Source of the DNA: Hyphomicrobiales bacterium
GTDB lineage: Bacteria; Pseudomonadota; Alphaproteobacteria; Rhizobiales; Rhizobiaceae
NCBI GenBank assembly: GCA_900471485.1
Contig: UCEU01000033.1
Location: forward strand, 1 to 64,000
Direction: 5' to 3'
DNA length: 64,000 nucleotides
Shown here: positions 27,007 through 34,999 of the stretch, one piece after another
Layout of the letters: the number at the start of each line of letters is the position of its first letter
How positions within the stretch are numbered: the first letter of the stretch is position 1
Notes under the pieces: generated by a model
What the model was told of the DNA's origin: nothing
Database searches by the model: none
The model's input: only the letters and a program-made list of their open reading frames with translations
Program-made: the position numbers and the translations under genes

Positions 27007-27729
27007 GTGAGCATCTTGCTGGAAGTATGTGTCGACAGCCCGCGGGGACTGGCGGCGGCGATCGAGGGTGGCGCCGGGCGCATCGAGCTTTGCTCGGCGC
27101 TGGAGGTCGGGGGGCTGACGCCTCTGGCCGGCCTGATGAAGGCGGCCGCCTCGGCGCCCATTCCGGTTTACGCGATGATCCGCCCGCATGCCGGCGCCTT
27201 CGTGTTCGATGAGGGAGACGAGGCGGCGATGATGGCGGATATCGATGCTGTCCGCGCCTTCGGCCTTGCCGGCGTCGTGATCGGCGCCAACACGCCGGAT
27301 GGCCGGCTCGACATGCCGCTGATCCATCGTTTGAAGGCGCATGCCGCCGGTCTCGGCTCGACGCTGCATCGCGCCTTCGATCTGGTGCCGGATGCGGACG
27401 TGGCCCTGGAGCAGGCAATCGAACTCGGCTGCGAGCGCATCCTCACATCGGGCTGTGTCCCGAAGGCGATCGACGGTCTCGACACACTTGCGCGCCTCTC
27501 GAAAAAGGCGGCCGGCCGTATCTCCATCATGCCGGGCAGTGGCGTCAGGCCGAGCAACGCCGGCGAGATCCTGCGCGCCACCGGCGCGCGCGAGATTCAC
27601 GGCTCCTGCAGTTCGCCCAGCGCCGACGCCGATCCGCGCGCGGTCGCCTTCGGCTTCGAGGCGCCTGGCATGAACCGGACTGATGTTGCGGTGGTGCGCC
27701 AGATGCGCCAGGCAATCGACGCCGCCTGA
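27007..27729 (+). CDS. cutC: CutC family protein
   Basis: 240 residues, TIM-barrel CutC family, historically linked to copper homeostasis though the biochemical role is disputed. LLEVCVDSPRGLAAAIEGGAGRIELCSALEVGGLTPLAGLMK and YAMIRPHAGAFVFDEGDEAAMMADI are hallmark segments, followed by HRAFDLV and LTSGCVPKAIDGLDTL. GTG start at 27007 with AGGAAC just ahead; the family N-terminus begins here. It follows the regulator by 31 bases and may share its transcript. Confidence 0.9.
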   Translation: MSILLEVCVDSPRGLAAAIEGGAGRIELCSALEVGGLTPLAGLMKAAASAPIPVYAMIRPHAGAFVFDEGDEAAMMADIDAVRAFGLAGVVIGANTPDGRLDMPLIHRLKAHAAGLGSTLHRAFDLVPDADVALEQAIELGCERILTSGCVPKAIDGLDTLARLSKKAAGRISIMPGSGVRPSNAGEILRATGAREIHGSCSSPSADADPRAVAFGFEAPGMNRTDVAVVRQMRQAIDAA

Positions 27730-27747
27730 CCAAGGGCCTGAACGAAC

Positions 27748-27778
27748 AAAAAAGCCAGCCCATGTGAGCCGGCTTTTT
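27748..27778. terminator. Bidirectional terminator between cutC and sugar permease
   Basis: AAAAAAGCC and GGCTTTTT flank a short imperfect stem (GCCAGC/GCCGGC, one A-C mismatch). A T-run follows on both strands, serving the two converging genes. Confidence 0.75.
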
Positions 27779-27797
27779 GCATGTTTCCAGCCGTGCC

Positions 27798-28772
27798 TTA
27801 CGAGCTGCGGCGGCGGCGAAGCTGGTCGAAGTAAACGATCACGATGATCAGCAGGCCGGTGATGATGCGTTGCCAGAACGAATTGACGTTGAGCAGGTTC
27901 GCGCCGTTGTTGATCGTCGCCAGAATGAACGCGCCGATCAGCGGCCCGTGAACGGAACCGACGGCGCCGAACAGCGAGGTGCCGCCGATGACCGACGAGG
28001 CGATCGCCTGCAGTTCCCAGCCGTCCGCCTGCGTCGCATTGCCGATGGCGATGCGCGATGCGAGCAGGATGCCGACGAAGGCCGCGAAGGTCGCCGAGAG
28101 AATATAGGCCATGTAGATGATGGCGCTGACCCGCACACCCGACAGGCGGGCTGCTTCGCTGTTGGAGCCGACCGCGAAGAGATAGCGGCCCCAGCGGCTG
28201 AGATGCAGCAGGATATAGGATGGTATCGCCACCAATATCACCATCCAGAACAGGCTCGGAATGCCGAGGAAGTCGGCGCGCGAGAAGTTGGAGAAGGCTT
28301 CGTTGGTGATGTTGATCGACGAGCCGTTGGTGATGAGAAGGCCGAAGCCGCGCAGAGCGGTCAGCGTTGCCAGCGTGATGATGAACGGCGGCAGGCCCAT
28401 GTGGACGATACCGAAGCCGTGGAAGGCGCCGATCGCTACCCCGAAGGCGAGCGTCAGGAGGATCGCCGCCCAGACCGGTACGCCGGCCTGCAGCAGCCAT
28501 GCGATGATGACGCCCGCAAACCCCACGATCGCGCCGACGGAAAGGTCGATGCCGGCGGTGATGATGACGAAGGTTTCACCAAGCGCCAGGATCGCCGTCA
28601 TCGAGCCCTGACGCAGCAGGTTGCTGATGTTGAGGGGCGTCCAGAAGCTGTTGGTGGCCAGGCCAAGCGCGACCCAGAGCGCAACCAGCAGGCCGATCAG
28701 CGTCAGCCCGAACAGGATGTTGACTTTGCGGCGTTGCTGCGGCGCGGGGATTTCGGTGGGGGTTACGGTCAT
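27798..28772 (-). CDS. Sugar ABC transporter permease (RbsC family)
   Basis: 324 residues, about ten membrane helices. The family motif appears as IITAGIDLSVGAIVGFAG, and the cytoplasmic coupling sequence as AVGSNSEAARLSGVRVSAIIY. Third gene of a binding protein-ATPase-permease set transcribed leftward, ending at a terminator. Substrate probably the same 6-deoxyhexose or pentose handled by the FucU/AKR/UxaA genes upstream; this rests on position only. Confidence 0.85.
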   Translation of the reverse strand: MTVTPTEIPAPQQRRKVNILFGLTLIGLLVALWVALGLATNSFWTPLNISNLLRQGSMTAILALGETFVIITAGIDLSVGAIVGFAGVIIAWLLQAGVPVWAAILLTLAFGVAIGAFHGFGIVHMGLPPFIITLATLTALRGFGLLITNGSSINITNEAFSNFSRADFLGIPSLFWMVILVAIPSYILLHLSRWGRYLFAVGSNSEAARLSGVRVSAIIYMAYILSATFAAFVGILLASRIAIGNATQADGWELQAIASSVIGGTSLFGAVGSVHGPLIGAFILATINNGANLLNVNSFWQRIITGLLIIVIVYFDQLRRRRSS

Positions 28773-28795
28773 GATCTCTCTCCCTCTTATTCCAC

Positions 28796-30346
28796 TCAGA
28801 CGCCGATCGCTTCGCTGAGGACTTGTTCATGTGACGCCGCATGGAAACCGTGGCTCGCCACCAGCTTGCCTGACCTGAAGACGTGCAGTTCGTCCGCCAG
28901 TTCGTAGACCTCGGGCAGGTAGGACGAGATCAGGATGATGCCGGCGCCCTCCTTCAGAAGCCGCGCGAACAGCCGGTAGATTTCCGCCTTGGTGCCGACG
29001 TCGACGCCGACGGTAGGTTCGTCGAAGATGAAGAGCCGCGCGCCGTGGCTGAGCCACTTGCCGATGACCACCTTCTGCTGGTTGCCACCCGACATCGCCG
29101 AAACCAGCACGCGCCGGCTCGGGGTCTTGATCGAAAGGTCGCGGATCTGCTGGTCGGCATTCCTCGCTTCGTCGGCAAGCCCGATCACCGGCCCCTTGCT
29201 CAACCGGTCGAAGACGGGAAGGTTGATGTTGAGGCCGATCGGCAGGTTGAGGCATAGCCCCTGGTCGCGGCGACTTTCCGGCGCCAGCGCGATGCCGAAC
29301 TCCATCGCCTTGCGCTCGTTCTTGATGTCGACCTTCTTGCCCATCCAGTGGATTTCGCCCGATGTCGTCTTTTCGCGGCCGTAGAGCCCGAGCGCGAACT
29401 CGCTGCGCCCGGCGCCGATCAGCCCGTAGAGGCCGACGATCTGGCCGGCCTTGACCGACAGCGAAACGTCCTGGAAACCCGGCCCGGAAAGGCCGCGGGT
29501 TTCGACGATCGTCTCGCCGATGGCGATCTCTTCCTTGTGGTAGATCTGTTCGATCGAGCGGTTGATCATCAGCGCGATCAGCTCGTTGTCGTTGGTCTCG
29601 CCGATCAGGCGCGTGCCCACATGAGTGCCGTCGCGCAGCACGGACACGCGATCCGCCAGCTCGAAGACTTCTTCCATGCGATGGCTGATGTAGACGATGG
29701 TGACGCCTTCGCTCTGCAGGCGGCGGATCAGCTTGAACAGCTGCGCCGATTCCTGGCGTGTCAGATAGGCGGTCGGCTCGTCGAAGATCAGGAACTGGGT
29801 GCCGCGCATAGCGGCGCGCGCCGTGGCGACCAGCTGCTGCTGGCCGATGGTGAGGTCGCTGAGCAGGGCGGCGGCGGGCAGCCCGAAGCCGAGGTCGTCG
29901 AGGACGGCCTGCGCCATCTTCACCATCTGCTTCTTGCGCATCATGCCGAACTTGTTGACTTCGTCGCCCAGGAACATGTTGGCGGCAACCGTCAGGTGCG
30001 GGCAGAGCACCACTTCCTGGTGGACGGCGTTGATGCCGCGCGCGATCGCCTCGTTCGGCGTCGCCAGCGCGACCGGGTGGCCGCACCACAGGATCTCGCC
30101 CGCGGTTCTGGTTATGACACCGGTGAGCAGCTTGATCAGGGTCGATTTCCCGGCCCCGTTTTCGCCGACGATCGCATGGATCTCGCCGGCCAGGAACGTG
30201 ATCGTCGCCGGTTTCAGCGCCTGCACGTAACCGTAATTCTTCTGCAATCCCTTGAGTTCGAGGATGGGCATGCCCGCCTGAATGCGGTTGGCCTCTTTCA
30301 GCGTGGCGCTGTCATCATGGCGATGACTGATCTCTTCCAGGCTCAT
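28796..30346 (-). CDS. Sugar ABC transporter ATP-binding protein, two ABC domains
   Basis: 516 residues, RbsA/MglA family. The N-terminal domain has Walker A GENGAGKST, signature LTIGQQQ and FLIFDEPTAYL. The C-terminal domain, as usual in this family, has a degenerate P-loop (GLIGAGRSEFALGL) with signature SGGNQQKVVIGKWL and FIFDEPTVGVD. Powers sugar uptake with the permease 23 bases downstream. GGAGGAGAAG lies about ten bases ahead of the ATG. Confidence 0.88.
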   Translation of the reverse strand: MSLEEISHRHDDSATLKEANRIQAGMPILELKGLQKNYGYVQALKPATITFLAGEIHAIVGENGAGKSTLIKLLTGVITRTAGEILWCGHPVALATPNEAIARGINAVHQEVVLCPHLTVAANMFLGDEVNKFGMMRKKQMVKMAQAVLDDLGFGLPAAALLSDLTIGQQQLVATARAAMRGTQFLIFDEPTAYLTRQESAQLFKLIRRLQSEGVTIVYISHRMEEVFELADRVSVLRDGTHVGTRLIGETNDNELIALMINRSIEQIYHKEEIAIGETIVETRGLSGPGFQDVSLSVKAGQIVGLYGLIGAGRSEFALGLYGREKTTSGEIHWMGKKVDIKNERKAMEFGIALAPESRRDQGLCLNLPIGLNINLPVFDRLSKGPVIGLADEARNADQQIRDLSIKTPSRRVLVSAMSGGNQQKVVIGKWLSHGARLFIFDEPTVGVDVGTKAEIYRLFARLLKEGAGIILISSYLPEVYELADELHVFRSGKLVASHGFHAASHEQVLSEAIGV

Positions 30347-30429
30347 GGATGTCTTCTCCTCCTCGCGAATTCCCGTCTCTCCGCCGGCCCTCCGCGCTCC
30401 TCAGGCGGATGACGGCACCGGCAAAGAAA

Positions 30430-30457
30430 GGCCGCGCGGGAATGCTCGCGCGCGGCC
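30430..30457 (-). terminator. Intra-operon hairpin after sugar-binding gene
   Basis: GGCCGCGCG (30430-30438) pairs with CGCGCGGCC (30449-30457). On the transcribed minus strand TTTCTTTG follows. It sits between the binding-protein stop and the ATPase start, so partial termination would leave more binding protein than ATPase. Confidence 0.6.
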
Positions 30458-30467
30458 CCTTTGAAGA

Positions 30468-31454
30468 TTACTTGATCTTCGGGTTCAGGAGGGCGTCGAT
30501 CTTCGGATCGGCCATGTTGGCCTTGGTCACCAGGTTGGCGCCGGTATCGACGTTCTCTTCGACCTTTTCGCCCTTGGATACGGCAAGCGCGGTCTTCACG
30601 CCGTCATAGCCCATGCGATACGGATCCTGCACCACGAGGCCGGCAAGCGCGCCGTCCTTGAGGAAGCCGATCGTCTTGTCGTCGCTGTCGAAGCCGATGA
30701 CCTTGACCTTGTCGCCGAGCTTGTTTTCGGCGATCGCCTGGCCAACGCCCTGCGCCATGATCAGGTTGGAGGCGAAGACGCCGACGATATTCGGGTTGGC
30801 GGTGATCAGGTCGGTCATGATGTTTAGACCGGTCGTGGCCTGGCCGTCGGCATACTTGTCGGCAACGACCTTCAGGCCCGGATACTTGGTCTTGACCTGA
30901 TCGAGGAAGCCTTCGCGGCGCTGCTCGAGCGAGCCGGCGCCGGGCGTGTTGGTGATGATGACGACATCGCCTTCATCCTTGCCGGTCATTTCCTTGATCG
31001 CTGCGGCAAGGCCATCAGCGGCGATGCGGCCGCCCTGGACGTTGTCGGTGGTCAGGAACGACTTGAAGGCCTTGGAGTCTGCACCGGAATCGATGCCGAT
31101 GATCGGAACGGACTTCGCGGCTTCATCGATCGGCTTGCCGAGCGCCTTGAATTCGGTCGGCGAGATGACGATCGCGGCAGGCTTGCCGGCAACGGCGTTC
31201 TCGAGAATGCTGATCTGGCCGTTGACGTCGGTTTCGGCCTGCGCGCCGAGTTCCGGCACCTTGACGCCGAGATCCTGGCCGGCCTTGCGGGCGCCGGCGA
31301 GAACGATCTGCCAGTAGAAGGACGTGGTGTCCTTGACGATGATCGGGATCGTCACGTCGGCTGCGAAGGACGGCAGCGGCATCGCAGTGGCGATGACGGC
31401 AGCGCCCGCGAGCGCGGTGAAGCTTCTACGCGAAAGAATGGATTTCATGCGCAT
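30468..31454 (-). CDS. Sugar-binding periplasmic protein (RbsB family)
   Basis: 328 residues, type 1 periplasmic binding protein (Peripla_BP_4): VTIPIIVKDTTSFYWQIVLAGARKAGQDLG, VISPTEFKALGKPIDEA, IIGIDSGADS, GVFASNLIMAQGVGQAI and KVIGFDSDDKTIGFLKDGALAGLVVQDPYRMGYDGV. The signal peptide contains SRRSFTALAGAAV and so fits a twin-arginine signal, cut near SFA-AD. Start is the first ATG or the one two codons later. First gene of the transport half of the sugar locus. Confidence 0.87.
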   Translation of the reverse strand: MRMKSILSRRSFTALAGAAVIATAMPLPSFAADVTIPIIVKDTTSFYWQIVLAGARKAGQDLGVKVPELGAQAETDVNGQISILENAVAGKPAAIVISPTEFKALGKPIDEAAKSVPIIGIDSGADSKAFKSFLTTDNVQGGRIAADGLAAAIKEMTGKDEGDVVIITNTPGAGSLEQRREGFLDQVKTKYPGLKVVADKYADGQATTGLNIMTDLITANPNIVGVFASNLIMAQGVGQAIAENKLGDKVKVIGFDSDDKTIGFLKDGALAGLVVQDPYRMGYDGVKTALAVSKGEKVEENVDTGANLVTKANMADPKIDALLNPKIK

Positions 31455-31517
31455 GTGTGTTCTCCTCTCAGGTGCGTTCTCCTCCTAGGAATCTCCCGCC
31501 GAACGCAAACGGGAGAT

Positions 31518-31538
31518 TTTTATCGATAAAAAACATTT
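31518..31538. promoter_or_regulatory. Candidate operator of the sugar transport operon
   Basis: TTTTATC, GATAAAA, AACATTT in succession. The first part is the palindrome TTTTTATCGATAAAAA. The 21 bases align with 34817-34837 at 18 positions without gaps. Placed 64 bases upstream of the binding-protein start; the rest of 31455-31749 shows no gene. Confidence 0.6.
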
Positions 31539-31749
31539 ACCTTTCGGACGCTAGCCGAGCCGACGATGAAATGCAAGTCGGCTCGATTTGCCAGCATCGT
31601 TGGCGTTCACGCCGGTCTGCTCCTCCTCGGTTCTCCCTTCCGAACAGTGTGCCAGACCGGCACTCTCTTACTGAATGAAACATTGGTTCCGAATATTTGT
31701 CAACACGGAACGTTTATTCCATTTTGGTATTTGCCTCAGTCTTTCGGTT

Positions 31750-32196
31750 TCATCCCCGGAAGACTTCATGCGGATGCACCACGCCCTTCTTCAGGATCAG
31801 GTTTCCGTAGAGACGAAACTCGGTGGTCGCGACGATATAGGCCACTTTGCGCGACCGCTCGTAAAACGCGAAGCGCTCCACCGGCACGATCTTGAAATCG
31901 CCGGCGCGCTTCGAGACGATGTTCTGGAACTCGACGCAGACCTCTGGTTCGGCCTTCGGATCGCCGACGACTTCCATCCGCCAGGCTGAATCGGGCACGA
32001 AAGTATCCAGCGGAAGATGCGTGAGAATAGCTTCCGCCATCTCGGTGGCGCTGACGCCGTCCGCGCGGATGACCTCGGGGCCCATGGTGCTGGACGGAAA
32101 ATTGGCATCGGCGATCAGGATCTCGTCGCCATGCCCCATGCGGGCAATGGCGCGCAGGAGGTCGGGGTTGAGAACGGGATGAATTCCTTTGAGCAT
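31750..32196 (-). CDS. FucU/RbsD-family sugar mutarotase
   Basis: 148 residues, FucU family: MLKGIHPVLNPDLLRAIARMGHGDEILIADANFPS holds the catalytic histidine of the family, and the end reads VATTEFRLYGNLILKKGVV. It interconverts alpha and beta anomers, typically of L-fucose. AAGGAAC lies ahead of the ATG; the gene follows the aldo/keto reductase after nine bases. L-fucose is the best-known substrate of FucU; related sugars are possible. Confidence 0.85.
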   Translation of the reverse strand: MLKGIHPVLNPDLLRAIARMGHGDEILIADANFPSSTMGPEVIRADGVSATEMAEAILTHLPLDTFVPDSAWRMEVVGDPKAEPEVCVEFQNIVSKRAGDFKIVPVERFAFYERSRKVAYIVATTEFRLYGNLILKKGVVHPHEVFRG

Positions 32197-32205
32197 GTCT
32201 GTTCC

Positions 32206-33225
32206 TTAAACGCGTACGGCTTCATCGCCCAACGGTGGAGCGACGAGGGTAAGGTGGTCGAATTCGGGGAAGATAGAATCCGGCAGTCTCGGTGAAAAGA
32301 GCTCCATGTTGCGCGTCAGGCTGGATGCCTTGGCGGTGCCGATCAGCACCGAGGACACGAGCGGATCGCGCAGCGGAAACTGCAGGGCTGGGGCCGCCAG
32401 CGCAACGCCATGCTTCCCGGCGATCTCTTCCATCGCGGCGACCTTGGCGAGCACGTCTGGCGTTGCCGGCATGTAGTCGAAGTTGGAACCGGGCACGGCC
32501 CCGGTTGCCAGGATGCCGGAATTGAAGACGCCGCCGACGACAAGCGACGTACCCTTCTCGCGGCAAAGCGGCAGCAGCTCATCGACGGCGGAGCGGTCGA
32601 GCAGCGTGTAGCGGCCGGCCATCAGGATGCAGTCGATATCGGCATTGCGCATCACGTCGAGGCAGACCGGCACCTCGTTGACGCCGAGCCCGAAGGCCTT
32701 GATCGTGCCGGATGCCTTCAGTTCCTCCAGCGCCTTGATGCCGCCATCGAGGAACTGCCGTAGATAGACCGCGTTCTTCGTCGCGCCATGCGTATAGCCG
32801 CCGATGTCGTGCACATAGAGGATATCGATGCGGTTCAGCCCGAGGCGGGCATAGCTGAACTCGACCGAGCGCATGATGCCGTCATAGCTGTAGTCGTAGT
32901 CGGCATCGAAGGAGAGGGGATCGACATAGCTGTAATCGGGAACTGTCCCCGTCGGCACCGGCCGCAGCAGCCGGCCCACCTTGGTGGAAAGTACCCATTC
33001 GCTCTCCGGCTTGTCGCGCAGGAAGTCGCCCATGCGGCGCTCGGCCAGGCCGAGACCGTACCACGGTGCTACGTCGAAATAGCGGATGCCGCTGTCCCAT
33101 GCGGCTTCGAGCGTTTCCATCGCCTGCTCGCGCGGGCAAGCACGGTAGAGGCCACCGAGAGCCGCGGCGCCGAAACTCACTTCGGTCACCGCGAGATCTG
33201 TCCTGCCGATCCTCCTCGTCTTCAT
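32206..33225 (-). CDS. Aldo/keto reductase, L-fucose/D-threo-aldose dehydrogenase-like
   Basis: 339 residues, AKR barrel: TRRIGRTDLAVTEVSFGAAALGGLY, then IRYFDVAPWYGLGLAERRMGDFL with catalytic Asp and Tyr, LSTKVGRLLRP with Lys, and DILYVHDIGGYTHG. This subgroup contains NAD(P)-dependent D-threo-aldose 1-dehydrogenases that oxidise L-fucose, L-galactose or D-arabinose to lactones. Two tandem ATGs: GAGGAGG is five bases from the second (33225), which I use. Cotranscribed with the dehydratase and mutarotase genes. Confidence 0.84.
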   Translation of the reverse strand: MKTRRIGRTDLAVTEVSFGAAALGGLYRACPREQAMETLEAAWDSGIRYFDVAPWYGLGLAERRMGDFLRDKPESEWVLSTKVGRLLRPVPTGTVPDYSYVDPLSFDADYDYSYDGIMRSVEFSYARLGLNRIDILYVHDIGGYTHGATKNAVYLRQFLDGGIKALEELKASGTIKAFGLGVNEVPVCLDVMRNADIDCILMAGRYTLLDRSAVDELLPLCREKGTSLVVGGVFNSGILATGAVPGSNFDYMPATPDVLAKVAAMEEIAGKHGVALAAPALQFPLRDPLVSSVLIGTAKASSLTRNMELFSPRLPDSIFPEFDHLTLVAPPLGDEAVRV

Positions 33226-33257
33226 CATTCCTCCTCTGAAGACCCTGTATTTCCTAT

Positions 33258-34760
33258 CTAGAGCGTGGCTCCGAGATGCCATGGCACGAATTCGTTATCG
33301 CCGTAGCCGAACTCCTCGCTCTTGGTTTTCTTGCCCGATGCCGTGTCGATGATCAGTTCGAAGATCTCGCGGCCCTTGGCTGAAATCGTCACATCGCCGG
33401 TGGCGATCGTGCCGCAATCGATGTCCATGTCCTCTTCCATCGCGGCATAGAGCGCCGAGTTGCTCGAAAGCTTGATCGACGGCGCCGGACGACAGCCGAA
33501 ACAGCTGCCGCGCCCCGTGGTAAAGGCGATCATGTTGGCGCCGCCTGCCACCTGGCCCGTGGCCGAGACCGGATCGTAGCCCGGCGTGTCCATGAAGACG
33601 AGCCCCGATGCGGTCACACGTTCGGCATAACCGTAGACCGCCGTCAGCGGTGAACGTCCGCCCTTGGCGACGGCGCCGAGCGATTTCTCGAGAATGGTGG
33701 TCAGCCCGCCGCGCTTGTTGCCCGGCGAGGGGTTGTTGTCGAGCGAGGCGCCATGCATCGCCACGTACTTCTCCCACCAGACGATCTTGTCGTCGAGCTT
33801 GCGGGCGACTTCGTCGCTCACCGCGCGGCTGCGCAGAAGATGCTCGGCGCCATAGATCTCCGAGGTCTCGGAGAGGATCGGCGTGCCGCCGGCCGCAGCC
33901 AGGAGGTCGGCCGCCACGCCGAGCGCCGGGTTGGCGGTGATGCCGGAAAAGCCGTCGGAGCCGCCGCATTGCAGGCCGATGATGATCTCTCCGACCGAAA
34001 TCGGAACGCGGCGTTCGCGGCTCACATCTTCCGCGATCTCGCGCAGCATTCCCATGGCCCGCTCGACCGCGCGCCGCGAGCCGCCGGCGTCCTGGATGTT
34101 GAAATGCCGCTTGGAATTGCCGGCGCCGCTCTGCCCGTAGAGCGTCAGCTGGTTCACCTCGCAGCCGAGCCCGATCATCAGCACCCCGCCGAAATTCACA
34201 TGCCGGGTGTAGCCTGCCAGCGTCCGGTGCAGCACCGCCATCCCGTCTCCGGTCGAGCTCATGCCGCAGCCCTGGTCATGCACGATCGGCACGAAACCGT
34301 CGATGCCTTCATAAAGCGGCAGCAGCGTCCGGTTCGCCGTCTCCGCGATGGCGCGGCAGACGGTGGTGGAACAGTTCACGCTGGCGATCACGCCGATATA
34401 GTTGCGCGTCGCCGCCCGCCCGTCGGCGCGGCGGTAACCCATGAAAGTGCGGGCCTTGTCGGTGGCACTGGCCTTCTCCGGCGCCGCATTGGCGGTCGCC
34501 GCCAGCCGGTCGTTCTCGAAATGCAGGTTGTGGCTATGGATATGGTCGCCGGCCTTCACCTCGGCCGTCGTCCGGCCGATCGCCTGTCCGTATTTCACCA
34601 CCGGCTGTCCAAGCGCGATATCGGTGAGCGCGACCTTGTGGCCGGGATCGATCTTCTCCCTCGTCCTGACGCCCGCGACCTCGACTCCTTCAGGAATGGC
34701 CGCCGTCGCCACGGCGACGTTGTCGCCATTGGACAGAATGATCCAGGGGTCCTTGTTCAA
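33258..34760 (-). CDS. UxaA-family sugar-acid dehydratase (altronate/galactarate dehydratase-like)
   Basis: 500 residues. N-terminal SAF domain (residues 1-85, with GDHIHSHNLHFE) and a C-terminal UxaA/GarD catalytic domain: HDQGCGMSSTGDG, GLGCEVNQLTLYG, GLQCGGSDGFSGITANPALG, TGRGSCFGCRPAPSIKLSSN. These enzymes dehydrate sugar acids to 2-keto-3-deoxy acids. TTG start at 34760 chosen because GGGAGGAG lies six bases ahead and the SAF domain starts there; ATG starts further out lie in promoter sequence. Here L-fuconate or a related acid is the inferred substrate. Confidence 0.84.
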   Translation of the reverse strand: MNKDPWIILSNGDNVAVATAAIPEGVEVAGVRTREKIDPGHKVALTDIALGQPVVKYGQAIGRTTAEVKAGDHIHSHNLHFENDRLAATANAAPEKASATDKARTFMGYRRADGRAATRNYIGVIASVNCSTTVCRAIAETANRTLLPLYEGIDGFVPIVHDQGCGMSSTGDGMAVLHRTLAGYTRHVNFGGVLMIGLGCEVNQLTLYGQSGAGNSKRHFNIQDAGGSRRAVERAMGMLREIAEDVSRERRVPISVGEIIIGLQCGGSDGFSGITANPALGVAADLLAAAGGTPILSETSEIYGAEHLLRSRAVSDEVARKLDDKIVWWEKYVAMHGASLDNNPSPGNKRGGLTTILEKSLGAVAKGGRSPLTAVYGYAERVTASGLVFMDTPGYDPVSATGQVAGGANMIAFTTGRGSCFGCRPAPSIKLSSNSALYAAMEEDMDIDCGTIATGDVTISAKGREIFELIIDTASGKKTKSEEFGYGDNEFVPWHLGATL

Positions 34761-34816
34761 TCTCTTCTCCTCCCCGAAGAAGCGTCCGCTGCACGGCGAA
34801 TGCAATTGATTTTGTT

Positions 34817-34837
34817 TTTTATCTACAATAAACATTT
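34817..34837. promoter_or_regulatory. Candidate operator of the sugar catabolic operon
   Basis: TTTTATC, TACAATA, AACATTT in succession, 57 bases upstream of the dehydratase start, matching 31518-31538 at 18 of 21 positions. Likely bound by the divergent double-winged-helix regulator. Confidence 0.6.
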
Positions 34838-34999
34838 TTAAGTCAACGGGATTGTTCATCCTGTGGACGAGGGAGGCAAACAGCCACAGGCAATCCGGAA
34901 TCGATAAGGATTGCTGATAGATAAGCCGACGCGCATCCGGCTGTCCGGCCATTTGGCGGGGCGGCTGCATGTGACGATCAGGCAAGGGGCGAAGCACGC

